A stretch of 64,000 nucleotides of DNA from contig NZ_JBCNLP010000006.1 of assembly GCF_039595395.1 (NCBI RefSeq), forward strand, positions 439,001 to 503,000, read 5' to 3'. Positions 1-8,873 of this stretch are shown piece after piece. Under the pieces are notes generated by a model that did not search any database, was not told the origin of the DNA, and was given only the letters and a program-made list of their open reading frames with translations. Both the position numbers and the translations under genes were made by a program. The stretch's first letter is position 1. Each line of letters opens with the position of its first letter. The DNA comes from Novosphingobium sp. (GTDB taxonomy: Bacteria; Pseudomonadota; Alphaproteobacteria; Sphingomonadales; Sphingomonadaceae).

Positions 1-77
1 TCCCGAGGGTGGCGCTCAGGCCAGGGGAGGTCTACGCCAGCCGCACGGTGTGGCAGTTCGGCGTTGACGGGCGTTAG
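1..77 (+). CDS. Aldose 1-epimerase, C-terminal end (partial)
   Basis: Only the last 24 codons are in the window, read from base 3 to a TAG at 75-77. The visible tail contains the segment LRPGEVYASRTVWQFGV, which resembles the C-terminal strand of aldose 1-epimerases (GalM family), where an LRPGE-T/Y block precedes a final aromatic strand. A sugar mutarotase would suit the neighbouring sugar-catabolic genes. The catalytic His and Glu lie upstream of the window, so the assignment rests on the tail alone. Confidence 0.5.
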   Translation, partial: PRVALRPGEVYASRTVWQFGVDGR

Positions 78-174
78 CCCCCGGTTTTCATGCCCATTCG
101 AGCCGCGATTTTGCCCTTATTGCGATCCGGGTTGAACCCCGGAGTTCCGCCGCATGCGAGGAAGGAAACACCCC

Positions 175-618
175 ATGAACCGCGACTCTGTCGAGACACG
201 CGATCGCTACAAATTGTATCGGCCGATCCAGACAAGGTGGTCGGACAATGATGTCTACGGTCATGTGAACAATGTCGTCTATTACGCCTGGTTCGACACC
301 GCCATCAATGGATGGCTGATCGAACAGCAGGTTCTCGACATTGCGAGCAGCCCGGTGATCGGTCTGGTCGTCGAAACAGGGTGCCGGTATGCACGTTCCA
401 TCAGCTATCCCGAGCCGGTGGAGGCAGGCCTGCGTGTCGCGCATATCGGCCGTTCGAGTGTGCGCTATGAGGTGGGGCTGTTCACCCGGAACCATGACGA
501 AGCCGCCGCCGCGGGCTTTTTCGTCCATGTCTATGTCGACCGGGAAACGATGCGCCCGGTGCCTCTGCCCGATGCTCTTCGCGCCTGTCTGGAGACGATC
601 CGGAGTGGAGCCGCTTAA
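175..618 (+). CDS. Acyl-CoA thioesterase, 4HBT hotdog family
   Basis: A 147-residue single-domain hotdog-fold protein. The segment RWSDNDVYGHVNN near residues 20-32 is the 4-hydroxybenzoyl-CoA thioesterase signature, with the Asp in the usual catalytic place and the His and Asn of the DxYGHVNN motif. It should hydrolyse an acyl-CoA thioester in the cytoplasm; the chain cannot be predicted. I chose the ATG at 175 over one at 154 because GGAAGGA lies just upstream of it. Its TAA shares the bases TTAA (615-618) with the stop of the converging LacI gene, so the two genes end on top of each other. No clear link to the sugar genes next door. Confidence 0.85.
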   Translation: MNRDSVETRDRYKLYRPIQTRWSDNDVYGHVNNVVYYAWFDTAINGWLIEQQVLDIASSPVIGLVVETGCRYARSISYPEPVEAGLRVAHIGRSSVRYEVGLFTRNHDEAAAAGFFVHVYVDRETMRPVPLPDALRACLETIRSGAA

Positions 619-1666
619 CGCTTGCGCGGGCGTCGCCGTGGGGCCGCATCCGACTGACGGCGCACCAGCTTGTAATCCAGCACCACATGCGAGGGTTCTT
701 CCTCCGCCTCACCCCGCTGCTCGCGCAGATCGCGCACCAGCAGATCGACCGCGCTGCGCGCCATATCGCTGATCGGCTGGTGAATGGTGGTCAGTTCCGG
801 CCAGATGGTGGTGGCCAGCGGCGTGTCGTCGAAGCCGCAGACGGTCAGGTCGCCCGGCACATCCAGCCCGCGCCCATGAGCGATGGCCACGGCGGCGGCG
901 GCCATATCGTCGTTGCAGGCGAAGATCGCCGTGGGCGGCTCGGCCAGATCGAGCAAATGCTCGGCCGCATCAAGGCCCGAGCGATAGTTGAACAGGCCCT
1001 GCGCGATCAGCGTCTCATCCTGCGGCAGACCGGCATCGGTGAGCGCGGCAAGATAGCCTTCGAACCGGCGCTGGCCGGAGTTATAGGCCGGATTGCCCTT
1101 GATGAAGCCGATGCGGCGATGGCCCAGCGCGACCAGATGGCGGGTCATCTCGCGCGCGGCGAGCCGGTCATCCATGTTGATCGAGGAAAAATGATCGGGC
1201 CGATGGCTGGCCGCCAGAGTAACCGCGCGGATTCCGGCATCGCGCAAGGCCGCCAGCATCTCGGGGGAATCGCAAAGCGGCGGCGGCAGGATGATGCCGT
1301 TGATCCGCGCATGTTTGAGATGCGCCAGCACCGCCTCCACCGAGAGCGGCTCGGTCAGTTTTTCCACCGCCAGCATCACATTGTGATGGCTCGCTTGCTC
1401 CAGACTGCCCATCAGCAATTCGGAGAGGAAGGAGGTGGAAGGGTTGGAGAACAGCAGGCAGATCCGGATCTCCTCGCCCCCGGCCAGGCGCGCGCCGCCG
1501 CGCTGGGCGCATAGCCGAGCGCATCGATGGCGGCCTGCACCTTGTCGCGCGTCGCCTCGCGCACGGCCTGCTTGCCGTTGATGACGCGCGAGACGGTCAT
1601 CGGCGAGACGCCGGCCTGCTTGGCGACATCGATGATGGTGGGAGCGCGGGAGTCTTTGTGATCCAT
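615..1666 (-). pseudogene. LacI-family transcriptional regulator, frameshifted
   Basis: The N-terminal LacI helix-turn-helix (TIIDVAKQAGVSPMTVSRVI, residues 10-29) reads from the ATG at 1666. The hinge and periplasmic-binding-protein-like effector domain continue in another frame, starting near LAGGEEIRICLLFSNPSTSF and running to 615. The two halves join as a normal LacI hinge (SAAARA then LAGG) if one base is restored within 1476-1489, a stretch that includes a run of five C on the plus strand. As written, the HTH frame runs on to a stop near 1412. Two operator-like palindromes lie just upstream of its start, suggesting autoregulation. It is the natural repressor of the adjacent glucuronoxylan genes. 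The break may be a real mutation causing derepression, or a sequencing error. The family assignment of both halves is firm. Confidence 0.85.
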
Positions 1667-1720
1667 GAAAGGTCAATCTGGTGGCGATATCAGGGGGCTA
1701 TCGTGTGCCCTTTGAAAAAA

Positions 1721-1734
1721 TGTTAGCGAAAACA
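1721..1734. promoter_or_regulatory. LacI-type operator, copy 1
   Basis: TGTTAGCGAAAACA fits the pattern TGwTAnCG-nTAwCA shared by four sites in this locus. It is the exact reverse complement of the site at 1780-1793. It lies between the lacI start and the end of aguA, 55 bases upstream of the lacI ATG, so it most likely serves autoregulation. Confidence 0.65.
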
Positions 1735-1779
1735 CCGCAAACCGCCAGCGGAATGTTATCGGCCAATGCCAAAGCACGA

Positions 1780-1793
1780 TGTTTTCGCTAACA
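1780..1793. promoter_or_regulatory. LacI-type operator, copy 2
   Basis: TGTTTTCGCTAACA is the exact reverse complement of copy 1, with centres 59 bases apart. A half-match, TGTTATCGG, lies between them near 1754. Two sites flanking a promoter are typical of looping or cooperative repression by LacI-family proteins; looping here is inference. Confidence 0.65.
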
Positions 1794-1800
1794 TGGATGC

Positions 1801-3957
1801 TTATTTCGGGTTCCCTGGCGCATAGGGAAAGCGCAGCGCCTTGTACCACTCCAGCGTGTGAGCGGGCGCGGCGGCGCCAGCGGGCAGGGGGCGGTGGCTG
1901 ATCGACTGGAAATAGGCGATGCTGGCGTCGCGCCACCATTGCGCCTCGCGGTGCTGGATGGCGAGATAGGTCTGCGTCTGGGCAAAACGCTCTTCATCGA
2001 TCAGCGGACGCAGGCTGTCCCAGCTTTGCTGCATGCCCGCGACATAGGTCACGCCATGGTCGTAATGATGGATCAGCCCATCCCACAGCGTGTCGCCCGA
2101 GGCCAGCTTCTGGTCCCAACTCACATGGTGGAACCACAGCCATTCCTTCTCCGGCGTGGTCTCCAGCTTCGACAGGCGCGTGGCCACAGGCGGAGCATAT
2201 TGCACGATGGCATCGCTGCCCTTGGCGGTGCGGTCAAAGCCGATGCCCTGAGCATCCGCGCGATGGTAATAGACCGGGTTCCATTCCGGGCGACCCAGGT
2301 CGGAGATCCATGGCGCGGGGCCGTAATGATGGCCGGTGCCCATCACATGGGCCAGACCGAGCGGGGTCATGTAATCCACCGCCGCCTCGCGCGATCCCGC
2401 CATCATCGCTGTGACGGGCGTGACCACACGCGGATCGGGCGAGAAGGTCTGTGCCGCCCATTCCTGCGCGATTTGCTGCGCGGAAAGCTGCGGATCCCAT
2501 GCAAGCCGCCCGAAGGCATACCAGTCGGCCTGGTTGAAGATGGAGCCCGACCAGTTGCGGTCCGTGCCGAGGTTGGCAATGCCCGCAATGCCGGTCAGCG
2601 TGTGATGGTCCAGCTTGCCGTCGATCACGTCGGCAACCGTGCCTCCCGTGCCGGTGTCGGCGCGCAGCGTTTCCTCGAACAGTGGCCCCAGATAGGTGAG
2701 GTGGGTGGATTGGCCGATGTATTCCTTGGTGATCTGGAATTCCATCATCAGCGGCGTCTTGGGCATGGCGCCGAACAGCGGGTGAAAAGGCTCGCGCGGC
2801 TGGAAATCGATGGCGCCGTTCTTCACCTGCACCATCACATTGTCGGCGAACTTGCCGTCGAGCGGCTTGAAGTCGTCATAGGCCTGCTTGGCGCGATCAT
2901 CCAGGCGCGGGTCCTTCTGAGCACCCGCCGCATAGACGAAGGCGCGCCAGATCACCACGCCGCCGTGGGGTTTGAGCGCGGCGGCCAGCATATTGGCGCC
3001 ATCGGCATGGGTGCGGTGATAGTCCTGAGGGCCGGGCTGGCCCTCGCTGTTGGCCTTGACCAGAAAGCCGCCGAAATCGGGGATGGCGGCGTAGATTTCA
3101 TCGGCCTTGGCGGCCCACCATGCGGCGACCTGCGGGTCGAGCGGGTCGGCGGTTTTCAGGCCGCCGATCTCGATGGGCGCGCTCCATTTGGCCGAGAGAT
3201 AGACCTTGATGCCATAGGGCTGGAAGACGTCAGCCAGCGCGGCGGCCTTGGCGATATAGGGCGCGGTCAGGCTGTCGGCCTTGGCGTTTACATTGTTGAG
3301 CACCGTGCCGTTGATGCCGATCGAGGCATTGGCGCGAGCGTAATCGGTGTAGCGCGGGTCCTTGAAGTCGGGCAGGTGCCACCAGTCCCAGATCGAGGCG
3401 CCGGCATAGCCGCGCTCGACCGTGCCATCGAGATTGTCCCAATGGTTGAGCATGCGCAGCTTGATGCGCGGGCTGCTGGTGATGTCGAGATGGGCCAGAT
3501 CGGCGCCGGACGAGGCCAGCCGCAGCAGATGGAAGGCGCCGTAGAGCAGGCCGATGTCGCGGTTGGCGGCGATCAGCGTGACGGTCTTGCCCTGCATCTG
3601 GATGGTGCGAATCGCATAGCCTTCCTCGCCCAGATCCTTGAGCGGGACCGGCAGCGGGGTGGAGGAGGAGGCCGGTGTTGCCAGCCAGATCGCGCCATCG
3701 GTGAGGCTATGTGTGGATTGAGGCGCGGTGCCTGTCATGGCGGAGAAACCGCGCTGCAATTCGGCCTCGGCGGCCAGTGCGCTGGGGCCTTGGGCCGGAC
3801 CCATGATGGCTTTGGCGTGGGATACGGCACCTTGCAAAGCCGCGCCTTGCAAGGGTGCATAGCGCAGCCAGAGCTTGTAACCGTCCTCAGCCCTTGCTGT
3901 AGGGGCAAGGGCTAGAGTGGCGCAGGCAAGCAGCCAGCAGCATAGCCGAGACCACAT
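1801..3957 (-). CDS. aguA: Alpha-glucuronidase, glycoside hydrolase family 67
   Basis: A 718-residue GH67 enzyme, of normal family length, with a Sec signal peptide (residues 1-23, ending ARAED). It removes glucuronic or 4-O-methylglucuronic acid from the non-reducing end of xylo-oligosaccharides. Residues matching the catalytic set of characterised GH67 enzymes are visible: E305 in KANSEGQPGP (general acid), and D384 in KNGAIDFQPREP and E406 in MMEFQITKEYIG (the base pair of carboxylates). The ATG at 3957 is preceded by GGGAGAG. It is transcribed away from the GH3 operon across a 136-base region holding an operator at 4025-4038, so both directions are probably co-regulated. The signal peptide implies periplasmic action on imported aldouronic acids. 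Confidence 0.95.
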   Translation of the reverse strand: MWSRLCCWLLACATLALAPTARAEDGYKLWLRYAPLQGAALQGAVSHAKAIMGPAQGPSALAAEAELQRGFSAMTGTAPQSTHSLTDGAIWLATPASSSTPLPVPLKDLGEEGYAIRTIQMQGKTVTLIAANRDIGLLYGAFHLLRLASSGADLAHLDITSSPRIKLRMLNHWDNLDGTVERGYAGASIWDWWHLPDFKDPRYTDYARANASIGINGTVLNNVNAKADSLTAPYIAKAAALADVFQPYGIKVYLSAKWSAPIEIGGLKTADPLDPQVAAWWAAKADEIYAAIPDFGGFLVKANSEGQPGPQDYHRTHADGANMLAAALKPHGGVVIWRAFVYAAGAQKDPRLDDRAKQAYDDFKPLDGKFADNVMVQVKNGAIDFQPREPFHPLFGAMPKTPLMMEFQITKEYIGQSTHLTYLGPLFEETLRADTGTGGTVADVIDGKLDHHTLTGIAGIANLGTDRNWSGSIFNQADWYAFGRLAWDPQLSAQQIAQEWAAQTFSPDPRVVTPVTAMMAGSREAAVDYMTPLGLAHVMGTGHHYGPAPWISDLGRPEWNPVYYHRADAQGIGFDRTAKGSDAIVQYAPPVATRLSKLETTPEKEWLWFHHVSWDQKLASGDTLWDGLIHHYDHGVTYVAGMQQSWDSLRPLIDEERFAQTQTYLAIQHREAQWWRDASIAYFQSISHRPLPAGAAAPAHTLEWYKALRFPYAPGNPK

Positions 3958-4024
3958 TCATTCTCTCCCGAATCTTCTCGCCGTCGCTGCGATGGGCATT
4001 GACAAGCGCATCCTCTTTGAGTGA

Positions 4025-4038
4025 TGTTAACGCTATCA
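4025..4038. promoter_or_regulatory. LacI-type operator in the aguA/GH3 divergent promoter
   Basis: TGTTAACGCTATCA matches the locus consensus TGwTAnCG-nTAwCA. It sits 67 bases upstream of the aguA ATG and 55 bases upstream of the GH3 ATG, so one bound repressor could block both divergent promoters. Confidence 0.65.
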
Positions 4039-4093
4039 AAGGTGATGCGGCAAGAAAAATCGGTCGCGACAAATGCCGCTGGAGAGGGGTAGC

Positions 4094-6499
4094 ATGTTCA
4101 AGTCCTGTCAGATCCGTGGGTCTGTGCTGTGCGCGGCATCCGCGATGGCCATGGTTTCGGCCATTTCGGCGCTTCCGCTTGGGGCTCCGGTTGCTCTGGC
4201 GGCCAGCGTGAAGGCCACTACGGCGGACGCGGTCTACAAGGATGCTAACGCTCCCATTGAGGCGCGAGTCGACGACCTGATCGCCCGCATGACGCTGGAT
4301 GAGAAGATCGCCCAGATCACCGCCGTCTGGGATGCCAAATCCGAGATTTTCGACGCGAAGCTGCAGCTTGATCCCGCGAAGCTGGCTTCGCACTATCCTA
4401 ACGGGCTGGGGCAATTCACGCGCCCCTCGGATGCCAAGGGTTCGGTCAGTCCGCGTGTGCTGCCGGGGCGGAACCCTGCGCAGACGGTGGCGCTGGTCAA
4501 TGCGTTGCAGCATTGGGCCACAACGCAAACCCGGCTTGGCATCCCGATCCTGTTCCATGAAGAAGGGCTGCATGGTTACGCCGCTGTCGGCGCCACCAGC
4601 TTTCCGCAATCCATCGCCATGGCGTCATCCTGGGATCCGGCGATGCTGCGCGCGGTAAACGGCTTGATTGCAAGGGAAATCCGGGTGCGCGGCGTGTCTC
4701 AGGTGCTGGCGCCGGTGGTCGATATCGCCCGCGATCCGCGCTGGGGCCGCATTGAGGAAACCTATGGCGAAGACCCCTATCTTGTCGGCGAAATGGGCGT
4801 GGCCGCTGTCGAGGGCCTGCAGGGCCCCGGCCATGCGCGTGAACTGACGCCGGGCCATGTCTTCGCCACGCTCAAGCATCTCACCGGCCATGGCCAGCCC
4901 GAGAGCGGCACCAATGTTGGCCCCGCGCCGATCTCTGAACGCGAATTGCGCGAGAACTTCTTTCCGCCCTTCGAGCAGGTGGTCAAGCGCACCGGCATCG
5001 AGGCGGTGATGGCCAGCTACAATGAGATCGACGGCGTGCCCTCCCATGCCAACAAATGGCTGCTGGAAAAGGTGCTGCGCGGCGAATGGGGCTTTAAGGG
5101 GGCGGTGGTCAGCGATTATTCCGCCGTCGATCAGCTGATGAGCATCCACCATATCGCCCCCGATCTGGAGGGAGCGGCGAGGCGCGCGCTGGATGCGGGC
5201 GTGGACGCCGATCTGCCCGAGGGCCTGTCTTACAGCACTTTGGGCAAGGCAGTGCGCGAGGGCCGCGTCAGCGAGGCACAGGTGGACAAGGCCGTGCGCC
5301 GCATGCTGGACCTCAAATTCCGCGCCGGGCTTTTCGAGCATCCCTATGCCGATGCTGCGGCGGCTGAAAAGCTGACCAATGATGCGCAGGCCCGCGCTCT
5401 GGCGCTGACGGCGGCACAGCGTTCGATCACGCTGCTCAAGAACGATGGCATGCTGCCTCTGAAACCCGAGGGCACGATTGCCGTCATCGGGCCGAGCGCG
5501 GCGGTGGCGCGTCTGGGCGGCTATTACGGCCAACCGCCGCATAAGGTCTCGATCCTCGACGGCATCAGGGCCAAGGTGGGCGACAAGGCGAAGATCGTCT
5601 TCGCGCAGGGCGTGAAGATCACCGAGGATGACGACTGGTGGGCCGACAAGGTCACCAAATCGGACCCCGCTGAAAACCGCAAGCTGATCGCGGCGGCGGT
5701 GGAGGCGGCGCGCGGCGTGGATCGCATCGTGCTGACCCTTGGCGACACCGAGCAATCCAGCCGCGAGGGCTGGGCCGACAACCATCTGGGCGACCGCCCC
5801 AGCCTCGATCTGGTGGGCGAGCAGCAGGAGCTGTTCGATGCCTTGAAGGCGCTGGGCAAGCCGATTACCGTGGTGCTGATCAATGGCCGCCCGGCCTCGA
5901 CGGTGAAGGTGTCCGAGCAGGCCAATGCCATCCTCGAAGGCTGGTATCTGGGCGAACAGGGCGGCAATGCTGTAGCCGATGTGCTATTCGGCGATGTGAA
6001 CCCCGGTGGGCATCTGCCGGTCACCATCGCGCGTTCGGTGGGGCAGTTGCCGGTGTTCTACAACGCCAAGCCCAGCGCGCGGCGGGGCTATCTGTTTGAT
6101 ACCACGGCGCCGCTCTATCCCTTTGGTTTCGGGCTGAGCTACACCACGTTTGATCTTTCCGCGCCGCGTCTGGCAGCCAGCACCATCGGCAAGGCGGGGC
6201 AGACCACGGTTTCGGTCGATGTGCGCAACACCGGGGCACGGTTGGGTGACGAGGTGGTGCAGCTCTACATCCGCGACAAGGTCAGTTCGGTCACGCGGCC
6301 CATCAAGGAGCTGAAGGGCTTTGAACGCATCACGCTGAAGCCCGGCGAGACGCGGACCGTCACCTTCAACATCGGACCCGAGGCCTTGCAGATGTGGAAC
6401 GACCAGATGCAGCGCGTCGTGGAACCCGGCGATTTCGAGATCATGACTGGCGACAATTCGGTCGATCTCAAGACGACCACGCTGACGGTGGCGCCATGA
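4094..6499 (+). CDS. GH3 beta-xylosidase/beta-glucosidase, first of a tandem pair
   Basis: An 801-residue GH3 glycosidase with a signal peptide (residues 1-37, ending in VALAAS), the two-domain GH3 core and a C-terminal fibronectin-III-like domain. The nucleophile is D341 in GAVVSDYSAVDQL, and KH-TGHG near 261-267 is the substrate-binding block. I preferred the ATG at 4094 to 4073 because it has GAGAGGGG upstream and begins the signal peptide. In this locus beta-xylosidase activity on de-glucuronylated xylo-oligosaccharides is the likeliest role, but GH3 substrate cannot be read from sequence alone. It heads the operon, and its stop overlaps the next GH3 start as ATGA. Confidence 0.9.
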   Translation: MFKSCQIRGSVLCAASAMAMVSAISALPLGAPVALAASVKATTADAVYKDANAPIEARVDDLIARMTLDEKIAQITAVWDAKSEIFDAKLQLDPAKLASHYPNGLGQFTRPSDAKGSVSPRVLPGRNPAQTVALVNALQHWATTQTRLGIPILFHEEGLHGYAAVGATSFPQSIAMASSWDPAMLRAVNGLIAREIRVRGVSQVLAPVVDIARDPRWGRIEETYGEDPYLVGEMGVAAVEGLQGPGHARELTPGHVFATLKHLTGHGQPESGTNVGPAPISERELRENFFPPFEQVVKRTGIEAVMASYNEIDGVPSHANKWLLEKVLRGEWGFKGAVVSDYSAVDQLMSIHHIAPDLEGAARRALDAGVDADLPEGLSYSTLGKAVREGRVSEAQVDKAVRRMLDLKFRAGLFEHPYADAAAAEKLTNDAQARALALTAAQRSITLLKNDGMLPLKPEGTIAVIGPSAAVARLGGYYGQPPHKVSILDGIRAKVGDKAKIVFAQGVKITEDDDWWADKVTKSDPAENRKLIAAAVEAARGVDRIVLTLGDTEQSSREGWADNHLGDRPSLDLVGEQQELFDALKALGKPITVVLINGRPASTVKVSEQANAILEGWYLGEQGGNAVADVLFGDVNPGGHLPVTIARSVGQLPVFYNAKPSARRGYLFDTTAPLYPFGFGLSYTTFDLSAPRLAASTIGKAGQTTVSVDVRNTGARLGDEVVQLYIRDKVSSVTRPIKELKGFERITLKPGETRTVTFNIGPEALQMWNDQMQRVVEPGDFEIMTGDNSVDLKTTTLTVAP

Positions 6500-8859
6500 T
6501 CCGGCGTCAGCTTCTGGGCGGTCTGCTGGCCAGCAGCGCCATGCTGGCGGCCACGCGGGCCGGGGCGGCGGCGACCAAACCGCTTTACAAGGATGCCGCC
6601 GCGCCGGTCGATCTGCGCGTGCGCGATCTGCTGTCGCGCATGACGCTGGAGGAGAAGGTCGGCCAGATCATTGCGCTCTGGGCCACCAAGGCGCAGGTCA
6701 TGGATGATCTGACCTTCTCGCCCAAGAAGGCCAGCGCGGCCTATCCCGCCAGCTTCGGTCAGATCACGCGGCCTTCGGACCGGCGCGGGGCCTTGAATGG
6801 CTCGACGCAGGCGGGCGGGGTCGGCGCGCGCTGGCGTACCCCAGCCGATACGGTGCGCTTCATCAACGCCGTGCAGACATGGGCGCGCAATGAGACGCGC
6901 CTCGGCATCCCGGTGCTGTTCCATGAGGAAGCGCTGCATGGTTACATGGCGACGGGCGCCACCATGTTCCCCATGGCCATCGGCTTGGCGGGCAGCTTCG
7001 ACCGCGATCTGATGCGCGAGGTCCAGTCGGTGATCGCGCGGGAAGTGCGGGCGAGGGGCGTGCATCTGGCGCTCTCGCCGGTGGTGGACATCGCGCGCGA
7101 TCCGCGCTGGGGCCGCATCGAGGAAACCTATGGCGAGGACCCCTATCTCTGCGGGGAAATGGGCGTTGCCGCCGTGCTGGGCCTGCAGGGCGAGGGGCGT
7201 GAACTGCCCCCCGGCAAGGTCTTTGCCACGCTGAAACACATGACCGGTCACGGCCAGCCCCAGAGCGGCGACAACATCGCCCCCGCGCCGATCTCCCAGC
7301 GCGAATTGCGCGAGAATTTCCTGCCGCCTTTCCGCGCTGTGGTGAAGCGCACTGGCATCGGTGCGGTGATGCCCAGCTACAATGAGATCGACGGTGTCCC
7401 CAGCCATCAGAACCGCTGGCTGTTGACGGATGTGCTGCGCGGCGAATGGGACTTTGATGGCGCGGTGATCAGCGATTACGGCGCGGTGCCGGAGCTGGAC
7501 ACGATCCATCATGTGGCGGGTGATCTGGAAGCGGCGGCGCGTCACGCTCTGGCCGCGGGCGTGGATTGCGAGCTGCCCGACGGACTGGCGTTCCGCACGC
7601 TGGTCAGCCAAGTGCGTGAGGGCAAGGTGTCGCAAGCGGCGGTCGATACGGCCTGCGCGCACATGCTGACCCTGAAGTTCCGCGCCGGGCTGTTTGAAAA
7701 CCCCTTCGCCGCGCCCGATTTCGACCGGCTGACCGGCAATGCGGAAGCCCGGGCTCTGGCTCTGAAGGCGGCGCATCGCTCGATCGTTCTGCTCAAGAAT
7801 GATGGCATTTTGCCCTTGACGGCCGGTGCTCACAAGCGCGTGGCGGTGATCGGGCCCAATGCCGCCGTGGCACGTCTGGGCGGCTACAGCAGCGTTCCGC
7901 GTCAGGCGGTTTCTTTGCTGGAAGGCGTGAAGGCGCATCTGGCGGGCAAGGCGCAGGTGGAGTTCGCCCAAGGCGTTTTCATCACCCAAAGCGAAGACCG
8001 TTCCAGCGATGAGGTGTTGCTGGCCAATCCAGCCCGCAACCGCCAACTGATCGAGGAAGCGGTGGCTCTGGCGCAAAAATCCGACGTCATCCTGCTGGCC
8101 ATCGGCGACACCGAACAGACTAGCCGCGAGGGTTTCGCCAAAAACCATCTGGGCGACCGCACCAGCCTCGATCTGGTGGGCGAGCAGAATGAATTGTTCG
8201 CCGCGCTGAAAGCCACGGGCAAGCCTGTGGTGGTCTGCGCGATCAATGGCCGTCCGCCAAGCTATCCTGCCGTGGCGGAGGGTGCCAATGCGCTGCTGGA
8301 ATGCTGGTATCCGGGGCAGGAGGGCGGCACGGCAATGGCCGATATTCTCTTCGGCGCGGTCAATCCCGGCGCCAAGCTGCCCGTGACGGTGGCGCGCAAT
8401 GCGGGGCAGATCCCCATCTTCTACAACCGCAAGCCCAGCGCCCGGCGCGGTTATGTTTTCGAGGATATTTCGCCGCTGTTTCCTTTCGGCTTCGGCCTCT
8501 CCTACACCAGCTTCGAGATCGGCCAGCCGCGCCTTTCCGCGCCGCAGATCGGCACGGCGGGGCAGGTGGTGGTCAGCACCACCGTGCGCAACACCGGCAC
8601 CCGCGCGGGCGACGAAGTGGTGCAGCTCTACATCCACGATCAGGTGGCCTCCGTCACCCGCCCCATCAAGGAGTTGAAGGGCTTCGAACGCGTCACCCTC
8701 GCGCCCGGCGAAAGCCGCGAGGTCCGTTTCACCCTCGGCCCCGATGCTTTCTCCTTGTGGGATCTGAACATGGTCGAGCGCGTCGAACCGGGCCGCTTCG
8801 ACATCATGGTCGGGCCCGACAGCGAAACCCTGCAATCCGTCACCCTCGACATCGTCTGA
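6496..8859 (+). CDS. GH3 beta-xylosidase/beta-glucosidase, second of a tandem pair
   Basis: A 787-residue paralogue of the preceding GH3 protein, similar over its whole length (shared blocks PRWGRIEETYGEDPYL and ELRENF-PPF). The nucleophile is D327 in GAVISDYGAV, and a fibronectin-III-like domain ends the protein. The N-terminus MIRRQLLGGLLASSAMLAA has two arginines followed by a hydrophobic stretch, suggestive of a Tat signal, unlike the Sec-type leader of its partner. The ATG at 6496 lies in an ATGA overlap with the upstream stop, so the two are probably translationally coupled. Likely a second exo-glycosidase of the xylan pathway with different linkage or chain-length preference (inference). 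Confidence 0.9.
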   Translation: MIRRQLLGGLLASSAMLAATRAGAAATKPLYKDAAAPVDLRVRDLLSRMTLEEKVGQIIALWATKAQVMDDLTFSPKKASAAYPASFGQITRPSDRRGALNGSTQAGGVGARWRTPADTVRFINAVQTWARNETRLGIPVLFHEEALHGYMATGATMFPMAIGLAGSFDRDLMREVQSVIAREVRARGVHLALSPVVDIARDPRWGRIEETYGEDPYLCGEMGVAAVLGLQGEGRELPPGKVFATLKHMTGHGQPQSGDNIAPAPISQRELRENFLPPFRAVVKRTGIGAVMPSYNEIDGVPSHQNRWLLTDVLRGEWDFDGAVISDYGAVPELDTIHHVAGDLEAAARHALAAGVDCELPDGLAFRTLVSQVREGKVSQAAVDTACAHMLTLKFRAGLFENPFAAPDFDRLTGNAEARALALKAAHRSIVLLKNDGILPLTAGAHKRVAVIGPNAAVARLGGYSSVPRQAVSLLEGVKAHLAGKAQVEFAQGVFITQSEDRSSDEVLLANPARNRQLIEEAVALAQKSDVILLAIGDTEQTSREGFAKNHLGDRTSLDLVGEQNELFAALKATGKPVVVCAINGRPPSYPAVAEGANALLECWYPGQEGGTAMADILFGAVNPGAKLPVTVARNAGQIPIFYNRKPSARRGYVFEDISPLFPFGFGLSYTSFEIGQPRLSAPQIGTAGQVVVSTTVRNTGTRAGDEVVQLYIHDQVASVTRPIKELKGFERVTLAPGESREVRFTLGPDAFSLWDLNMVERVEPGRFDIMVGPDSETLQSVTLDIV

Positions 8860-8873
8860 ACAGGACCACACTC

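Noticed and set aside
6265..8871. An 868-codon minus-strand open frame
   Set aside because: Antisense shadow of the second GH3 gene; no domains, rich in Arg, Gln, Gly and His.
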